A stretch of 10,364 nucleotides of DNA from assembly GCA_002404795.1 (NCBI GenBank), contig DHKK01000076.1, positions 1-10,364 of the forward strand, in the 5' to 3' direction. The position numbers and the translations under genes are program-made. Positions 6,131 through 10,364 of this stretch are shown here, piece after piece. The stretch is from Clostridiales bacterium UBA4696. Lineage in GTDB: Bacteria; Bacillota; Clostridia; Oscillospirales; Oscillospiraceae. How positions within the stretch are numbered: the stretch's first letter is position 1; each line of letters opens with the position of its first letter. The notes under the pieces were generated by a model. The model made no database searches. It saw nothing but the letters and a program-made list of their open reading frames with translations, and was not told the DNA's origin.

Positions 6131-7636
6131 TCAGCACCCCGCGAAGGCCAGCAGCGCGCTGGTATCCAGCTGGTCGAACGGGCGCAGGAAGGGCGCGAGC
6201 TCCGATGCGATCTGCCGGACGCCGCCAACGGAGTCGGACTCGATGTTGAGCGGGATGAGCGGGTCGTGCAGGCTCAGGCGCAGCAGGAACCAGCCGTCGC
6301 CGTGGGCCTTGTCGAGGTTCACGCGGACGCCCTCAAAGTTGTCGGGCGCGACGGACCAGCCGGGCTGCGAGGCGGCATAGACGTTCAGCTCGTCGATGAT
6401 CTTCTGGCCGTAGGCCTTGAAATCCGGGACGAGGATGTTCATGCGGAATTCCCTGCTCTCGGCGGGCTCGGCCAGGTCGGCGATGAGGGATTCGAGCGTG
6501 TAGCCCTCCTTCTTCGCGCGCGCCAGCTCGATGAGCAGGCGGGTGACGAGATACGCGCCGTCGTCCAGGAAGTAGTTTTCCTTCAGCGCGCCGTGGCCGG
6601 AGGTCTCCATGGCCAGCTGGCTGTCGTGGCCCTCGCGGTTGAGGCGCATGGATTCGTTGGTGACGTTGCGGTAGCCGCGCTTGAAGCGGTGGTGCACGCC
6701 GCCGTGCTTCCGGATGAAGGCCGCGAGGCCGGTGGAGGTGATGGAGTCGGTGACGATGGTGGTGCCGGGGTGCTCGCGCAGCAAGATCGCCGCCATCATG
6801 GCGATGATGCGGTTGCGGTTGAGCTCCGTCCCGTCAGACAGGACCGCGCCCGCGCGGTCGACGTCGGTGTCAAAGATGATGCCGAGATCGGCCTTCGATT
6901 CCTTGACTGCGTCCAGGATCGACTGCATGGCGGCCTCGTTTTCCGGGTTCGGGATGTGGTTGGGGAAGGAGCCGTCGGGGTCGAGGTAGCGCGAGCCTGC
7001 GGTATCCGCGCCGAGCGGCTCGAGGACCTTCGCGCAGTAGAACCCGCCCGCGCCGTTGCCGGCGTCGACCACGATGCGCATGCCGGCCAGCGGCTGCTCG
7101 CAGCCGGCGGCGTCCTGCACCTTTTTGCGCAGCTGTGCGGCGTAGGTGTCCATGAAGCTGCCAGTCACGATGCTGCCGGCGGGGAGGCCGGTATGCTCGC
7201 TGCCGCCCGCCAGCGCGAGGATCGCGGCGATATCCTGCTTCTCCAGACCGCCGTCCTTGGTGAAGAACTTGTAGCCGTTGCGGTTGAAGGGCAGGTGGCT
7301 GGCCGTGATCATGACGGAGGCGTCAAAGGCGAAGCCCTCGGTGACCGTGGACATGAACATGGCCGGGGTCGAGGCCATGCCGAGATCCGTGACCTGCAGA
7401 CCCTCGGCGGCCATCGCCTCCATGAGCCACAGCGCCAGCTGCGGCCCGGACAGGCGCGAGTCGCGGCCCACGGCCACGCGCAGCGCGTCCCTGCCCAGCC
7501 GCGCGCGCAGCCACAGGGCGAAGCCCCGGCCGATATCGCGGCAGGCCTGCTCGGTGAGGTTCACATGCTGGCCCTCGATGCCTTCCATGGCAACGCCGCG
7601 GATGTCGCTGCCATTCTGCAGTTTTGTGTAGTCCAT
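6131..7636 (-). CDS. phosphoglucomutase/phosphomannomutase (alpha-D-phosphohexomutase)
   Basis: 501-residue cytoplasmic enzyme that moves phosphate between C6 and C1 of a hexose, feeding nucleotide-sugar synthesis for polysaccharide and glycoconjugates. All four domains of the superfamily are visible: catalytic phosphoserine S113 in TASHLPFNRNGYKF, Mg2+ loop D256-T-D258-V-D260-R261, sugar-binding ETSGHGALKENY at 344-355, and a C-terminal phosphate-binding region with NIESDSVGG at 464-472. The TASHLP and NIES forms replace the textbook TASHNP and RPSGTEP and place it in a variant subgroup also found in Firmicutes and plants, so the exact sugar (glucose or mannose phosphate) is open. The ATG at 7636 has AGGAGG at 7644-7649, seven bases upstream; the longer open frame to 7741 starts inside a terminator hairpin and is rejected. 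It is the first gene of an operon with the SDR. Confidence 0.95.
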   Translation of the reverse strand: MDYTKLQNGSDIRGVAMEGIEGQHVNLTEQACRDIGRGFALWLRARLGRDALRVAVGRDSRLSGPQLALWLMEAMAAEGLQVTDLGMASTPAMFMSTVTEGFAFDASVMITASHLPFNRNGYKFFTKDGGLEKQDIAAILALAGGSEHTGLPAGSIVTGSFMDTYAAQLRKKVQDAAGCEQPLAGMRIVVDAGNGAGGFYCAKVLEPLGADTAGSRYLDPDGSFPNHIPNPENEAAMQSILDAVKESKADLGIIFDTDVDRAGAVLSDGTELNRNRIIAMMAAILLREHPGTTIVTDSITSTGLAAFIRKHGGVHHRFKRGYRNVTNESMRLNREGHDSQLAMETSGHGALKENYFLDDGAYLVTRLLIELARAKKEGYTLESLIADLAEPAESREFRMNILVPDFKAYGQKIIDELNVYAASQPGWSVAPDNFEGVRVNLDKAHGDGWFLLRLSLHDPLIPLNIESDSVGGVRQIASELAPFLRPFDQLDTSALLAFAGC

Positions 7637-7643
7637 ACTGTTT

Positions 7644-7649
7644 CCTCCT
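7644..7649 (-). promoter_or_regulatory. ribosome binding site that fixes the phosphohexomutase start
   Basis: Perfect AGGAGG on the minus strand, seven bases before the ATG at 7636. It settles the start against the 35-codon longer reading frame, which has no such site and would begin in the upstream terminator. Confidence 0.9.
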
Positions 7650-7669
7650 GTTTTGATTCTTTTTCTTGC

Positions 7670-7698
7670 ATGATACCACGGAAAACCACAAAATGCAA
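7670..7698 (-). promoter_or_regulatory. sigma-A promoter of the mutase-SDR operon
   Basis: On the minus strand TTGCAT (7693-7698), 17-base spacer, TATCAT (7670-7675) with TGG in front (extended -10). It sits in the roughly 70-base gap between the upstream terminator and the AGGAGG of the mutase gene, which is the only space available for a promoter. Confidence 0.72.
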
Positions 7699-7707
7699 CG
7701 CAGATAT

Positions 7708-7750
7708 AAAAAACGATGGAAACAGCATTGGCTGTTTCCATCGTTTTTTT
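7708..7750. terminator. strong terminator after the MBOAT/SGNH-CE4 operon
   Basis: Perfect 13-bp stem 7714-7726 / 7731-7743 with a four-base ATTG loop, flanked by A6 (7708-7713) and T7 (7744-7750). On the minus strand the hairpin begins directly at the stop codon of the SGNH-CE4 gene (7749-7751) and is followed by TTTTTT, a textbook intrinsic terminator. It is symmetrical, so it would also stop plus-strand (antisense) transcription. Confidence 0.93.
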
Positions 7751-9581
7751 ATTGGATCATCTCCAGCAGCGCTTCCGGGGAAAGGTCCTCCGTGACGCCG
7801 AAGCGGAGCATGGCGGTGAGCGTCTGCGGCAGACCCTTGACCACGGTGTTGACGCCGGGGTTGGTCGAGAGCGTCACATGGACGCCGAGCGTTTGCAGCG
7901 TGACCTGCGCAAGCGTGGAATACTGCCCGGCCGGGTAGGCCAGCACGTCGACCGGCCGGCCGGTCGCGGCCTGCAGGACCTCGCGGCTGCGGGTAAAGTC
8001 CTGCGTCAGCGCCTCGACGTAAGCCTCTTCACTCTCGCCGGGCAGCTGGAGGATATTCTCCCGCACGGCGGCAGAGCCGTCTTCATACGGCGGCCACTGG
8101 TGCATGTCGTAGGTATGGCTCTGGATGGAGATGAGGCCGGAGGCGGCCATCTCTGACGCTTCCGCCGCGCCGAAGTGCGGCGTCATGGCGTAGTCCGTGT
8201 CCTTGTAGTGATCCTTGCCGAACGAGACGCCGATCGCAAAGATCGTCGCTTTCATGCCGTACTTCTGCAGGATCGGGTAGGCAAGCGTGTAGTTGCTCAG
8301 ATAGCCGTCGTCAAACGTGATGACGACCGGCTTCTCCGGCAGCAGCTCACCCCGCAGGACGTAGGCCTGCAGCTCGTCAAAGGAAACGCCGGTGTAGCCC
8401 GCCTCGCTGAGCGCGCGGATCTGCGCCTCAAACTGCTCCGGCGAGACCATCTCGTCGTTCGTCACATCCTCGGCCAGGTGATGGTACATGAGGATGGGCA
8501 CGCGCGTGCTGATCTCGGATTCGGTCAGGGCCGCGGGCTGCAGGACGTCCGTAAAGTAGCTCGCGGGGGTCTCGGCGGTCACATAGGTCCCGAAATCGTC
8601 CGGCATCCACAGATCGGTCCGCCCGGCGATCCTTGCGCACATCATCTCGCCGACGTTGTTGCGGAAGTGCGTGCCGTCATAGAAATACCGCGGCTCACAG
8701 CTGACGCTGCTGGACGAAAAGTCCCAGTACGGCGTGACGGCGGCCAGCGCCTGATAGAACTGTGCGACGTCCTCCGTCCGGTAGTTCTGCAGATACTCGG
8801 CGTAGACCGGCCCGGCGACCACCACGAGGTTGACCCCGGCGGCCTCGCACCGGGCTTTGATCGCGGCGACGCTCTGCATGCACGCGTCGGTGTAGGGCAG
8901 GGAGAGGGACTGGTGGGGATAGTCGGTGAAGACAGGATAGCGCTCCAGATAGCTGTCCATCGCGCCGATCGGCTCGGCGTCGCGCACGCGCTTGTCGTAG
9001 CAGCCGGTCTGCTCGTCAAAGACGTCGAAGGTCTGCGGCAGGATGGTGTCGGTGCGCAGGGCCTTCAGCTTGGCGAGGGCATAGCGCGGGTCGGCGAAGA
9101 GATAGCGCGCGTAGAACGAGAGGGCGGAGGTATCCGGGTCCTCCTTGTAGTGGAGGTTCTTCGTCAGCCGGTCGGATTCCTCGTCGTATTCCAGACCATT
9201 GTCGAGATACACGTTCAGCACGAGGTTTTTGACCTCGTAGTGCCCGATCAGATAGTCCGCGATCTTCTCGCAGTCGCGCATGTCCGCGCCGTACATGATG
9301 AGGTTGTAGAAGCTCGCGTCATACAGCTCGTTGAACCCGTCCACCGGGAACGAGCTGGTCGACGAGCAGCCGAGGATGTAGGAATCGTATTCCCCGTGGT
9401 GCTGCTCGAGATAGGAGAGCTTTGCCACGCGGGGATTGTTGGTCTCGTCGTAGGAGAACCAATCGAGCAGCCGGTCGCCGAACGCGCCGAAGGGGTCGGC
9501 CGCGAGATTCAGCCCGGCCAGCAGCGCGGCCAGCACAAAAACGGTCACGAGAAAGACCAGTACCCATTTTTTAGAACTCAT
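7749..9581 (-). CDS. membrane-anchored SGNH (DltD/AlgX-like) - CE4 polysaccharide deacetylase fusion
   Basis: 610-residue surface protein predicted to modify an exported polysaccharide. Order: signal anchor helix at about 6-23; SGNH-like domain at about 60-320 with YILGCSSTSSF at 68-78 (nucleophile candidate S73) and YDGTHF at 301-306 (D302/H305, the DxxH catalytic pair); then a CE4/NodB deacetylase domain at about 360-610, opening with PILMYHH (362-368). CE4 motifs: ITFDDGY at 421-427 (D424 base, D425 metal), SHTYDMH at 488-494 (H489 and H494 metal ligands), LAYPAGQYS at 547-555, and LRFGV at 592-596. The first domain resembles partners of MBOAT acyltransferases (DltD, AlgX, PatB), and an MBOAT gene lies 12 bases upstream, with the ribosome binding site AAGGCGG overlapping its stop. 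Thus O-acyl transfer plus removal of acetyl groups in one chain is inferred. Each domain alone is confidently recognised; the polymer is unknown. Confidence 0.92.
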   Translation of the reverse strand: MSSKKWVLVFLVTVFVLAALLAGLNLAADPFGAFGDRLLDWFSYDETNNPRVAKLSYLEQHHGEYDSYILGCSSTSSFPVDGFNELYDASFYNLIMYGADMRDCEKIADYLIGHYEVKNLVLNVYLDNGLEYDEESDRLTKNLHYKEDPDTSALSFYARYLFADPRYALAKLKALRTDTILPQTFDVFDEQTGCYDKRVRDAEPIGAMDSYLERYPVFTDYPHQSLSLPYTDACMQSVAAIKARCEAAGVNLVVVAGPVYAEYLQNYRTEDVAQFYQALAAVTPYWDFSSSSVSCEPRYFYDGTHFRNNVGEMMCARIAGRTDLWMPDDFGTYVTAETPASYFTDVLQPAALTESEISTRVPILMYHHLAEDVTNDEMVSPEQFEAQIRALSEAGYTGVSFDELQAYVLRGELLPEKPVVITFDDGYLSNYTLAYPILQKYGMKATIFAIGVSFGKDHYKDTDYAMTPHFGAAEASEMAASGLISIQSHTYDMHQWPPYEDGSAAVRENILQLPGESEEAYVEALTQDFTRSREVLQAATGRPVDVLAYPAGQYSTLAQVTLQTLGVHVTLSTNPGVNTVVKGLPQTLTAMLRFGVTEDLSPEALLEMIQ

Positions 9582-9593
9582 AGCTGCACCGCC

Positions 9594-10364
9594 TTAAAAC
9601 TGCGTATAGATAAAGCCCGACGGGATATACCCGGCCCGGAACACGCCGAGCAAAAACACCGCCAGCAGCAGCGCCGTCATGGCGGCCCACTGCACGAAGC
9701 CGGACTTCTTTTCAAGCCCTGCGCGGATCTGCACGCCGCGCTCCTGCAGACACTCGAGCACCAGCAGGACGACGAGCCCCAGCGCGATGACGAGAAAATC
9801 CGTCTTCGCAAGCCCCAGCGACAAAAGCGTCCCGTCAAACAGCTGCCCCGGCTGCGGGTGCAGAACAGTGGTCTTCAGCAGGGTAAATACGCTCCGCAGC
9901 CGCGGCGCGCGGGTAAAATACCGCCCGATGAACACCAGCAGCGCCGTCCGCAGCGTCATGAACACGCGCCAGCCGGCGTTCTTGTCGTTCACATGCAGCG
10001 CGGCCTTCCAGCGCAGGAACGTCTTTTCCAGCAGGAGCGACGCCGTGATGAGCACGCCGTTCCACAGGCCGAAGGCGATGTAGCGGAAATTGGCCCCGTG
10101 CCAGATGCCGATGATGAAATAGACGATGAACGTGGCGAGCGATGTGGCGAAGATTTTGCCCGCCGTGCCGCCGATGTGCGTTCTGGCCCAGCGGGAGAGT
10201 TTGCCGAAGCCCCTGGAGAGCGAGATGGGGTAGAACACGTAGTCGCGCATCCACGCGCCGAGGGTGATGTGCCAGCGCCGCCAGTAGTCGGTGAGCGACG
10301 TGGCAAAGATCGGGCGGCGGAAGTTCTCGGCCATATCGATGCCGAACAGGCGCGCGACGCCGCG
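9594..10364 (-). CDS. MBOAT-family O-acyltransferase, C-terminal 256 residues (5' end outside window)
   Basis: Polytopic membrane protein of the MBOAT family (AlgI, DltB, PatA relatives), which passes acyl groups across the membrane to a periplasmic/extracellular SGNH partner. The reading frame is open to the right edge: the visible part begins RGVARLFGIDMAENF, the conserved stretch that precedes the active region, so the ATG at 10334 is internal. Seen (numbering from the first visible codon): YWRRWHITLGAWMRDYVFYP at 27-46 with H32, the catalytic histidine H89 in GIWHGANFRY, and FGLWNG at 98-103. The C terminus ends PSGFIYTQF, like the FIYFQF ending of AlgI-type proteins. It is followed after 12 bases by the SGNH-CE4 fusion, evidently in one operon. 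An alginate, teichoic acid or other polymer cannot be distinguished from the sequence. Confidence 0.95.
   Translation of the reverse strand, partial: RGVARLFGIDMAENFRRPIFATSLTDYWRRWHITLGAWMRDYVFYPISLSRGFGKLSRWARTHIGGTAGKIFATSLATFIVYFIIGIWHGANFRYIAFGLWNGVLITASLLLEKTFLRWKAALHVNDKNAGWRVFMTLRTALLVFIGRYFTRAPRLRSVFTLLKTTVLHPQPGQLFDGTLLSLGLAKTDFLVIALGLVVLLVLECLQERGVQIRAGLEKKSGFVQWAAMTALLLAVFLLGVFRAGYIPSGFIYTQF

Noticed and set aside
4905..6380. Plus-strand open frame of 491 codons spanning the NSS end, terminator, SDR and mutase end
   Set aside because: It crosses a strong hairpin terminator and three real genes on the other frames or strand; no motif is recognisable.
6131..7741. Longer 536-residue version of the phosphohexomutase with a hydrophobic N terminus
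   Set aside because: Its ATG lies inside the upstream terminator hairpin, the region contains the promoter, and the internal ATG at 7636 has a perfect AGGAGG and gives the family-typical N terminus.
6266..7795. Plus-strand open frame of 509 codons opposite the phosphohexomutase
   Set aside because: The opposite strand encodes a complete enzyme with all family motifs; this frame has no family signature and runs through a terminator and the pgm promoter.
1..10364. CRISPR array, insertion sequence, phage or defence genes
   Set aside because: No spaced repeats, transposase or integrase motifs, terminal inverted repeats or defence-type domains were seen; all well-supported genes are metabolic, transport or envelope functions.

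Overview
The window reads as a piece of chromosome from a GC-rich, low-spacer Gram-positive bacterium, most likely a gut-type member of the Clostridia (Oscillospiraceae-like). The reasons are strong AGGAGG-type ribosome binding sites, sigma-A promoters of the TTGACA-17-TATAAT type sitting in short AT-rich gaps, GC-rich coding DNA with many open shadow frames, and a gene set (dapF, azlCD, an 11-helix type NSS transporter, a Firmicute-type phosphohexomutase) familiar from that group. The taxonomic call is an inference. I see no tRNA, rRNA, CRISPR array, insertion sequence or phage gene.

Layout. (1) 1-1911, minus strand: dapF (diaminopimelate epimerase) followed by a DAACS-family dicarboxylate/amino acid:cation symporter whose start overlaps the dapF stop (ATGA); the symporter runs off the left edge. 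(2) 1962-2643, plus strand: a single gene for a zinc-ribbon membrane protein of unknown function, with its own promoter, divergent from dapF. (3) 2656-2682: a hairpin terminator shared with the convergent azlCD operon. (4) 2694-3830, minus strand: azlC-azlD, a two-part branched-chain amino acid exporter. (5) 3931-5355, plus strand: a sodium-dependent NSS-family amino acid transporter, divergent from azlCD, ending at a hairpin terminator shared with the next convergent operon. (6) 5409-7698, minus strand: a phosphoglucomutase/phosphomannomutase gene followed two bases later by a short-chain dehydrogenase. (7) 7708-10364, minus strand: the end of an MBOAT O-acyltransferase gene (cut by the right edge) followed by a 610-residue protein that joins a membrane anchor, an SGNH/DltD/AlgX-like domain and a CE4 polysaccharide deacetylase domain, closed by a strong terminator.

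How the genes work together. Three units handle amino acids: dapF with the symporter (lysine/peptidoglycan precursor synthesis and possibly uptake of acidic amino acids), azlCD (export) and the NSS transporter (uptake), the last two being divergent. The right third is about cell-surface carbohydrate: the mutase supplies sugar 1-phosphates, and MBOAT plus SGNH-CE4 should modify an exported polysaccharide by O-acylation and by removal of N- or O-acetyl groups. The SGNH-CE4 fusion beside an MBOAT is the most unusual item in the window.
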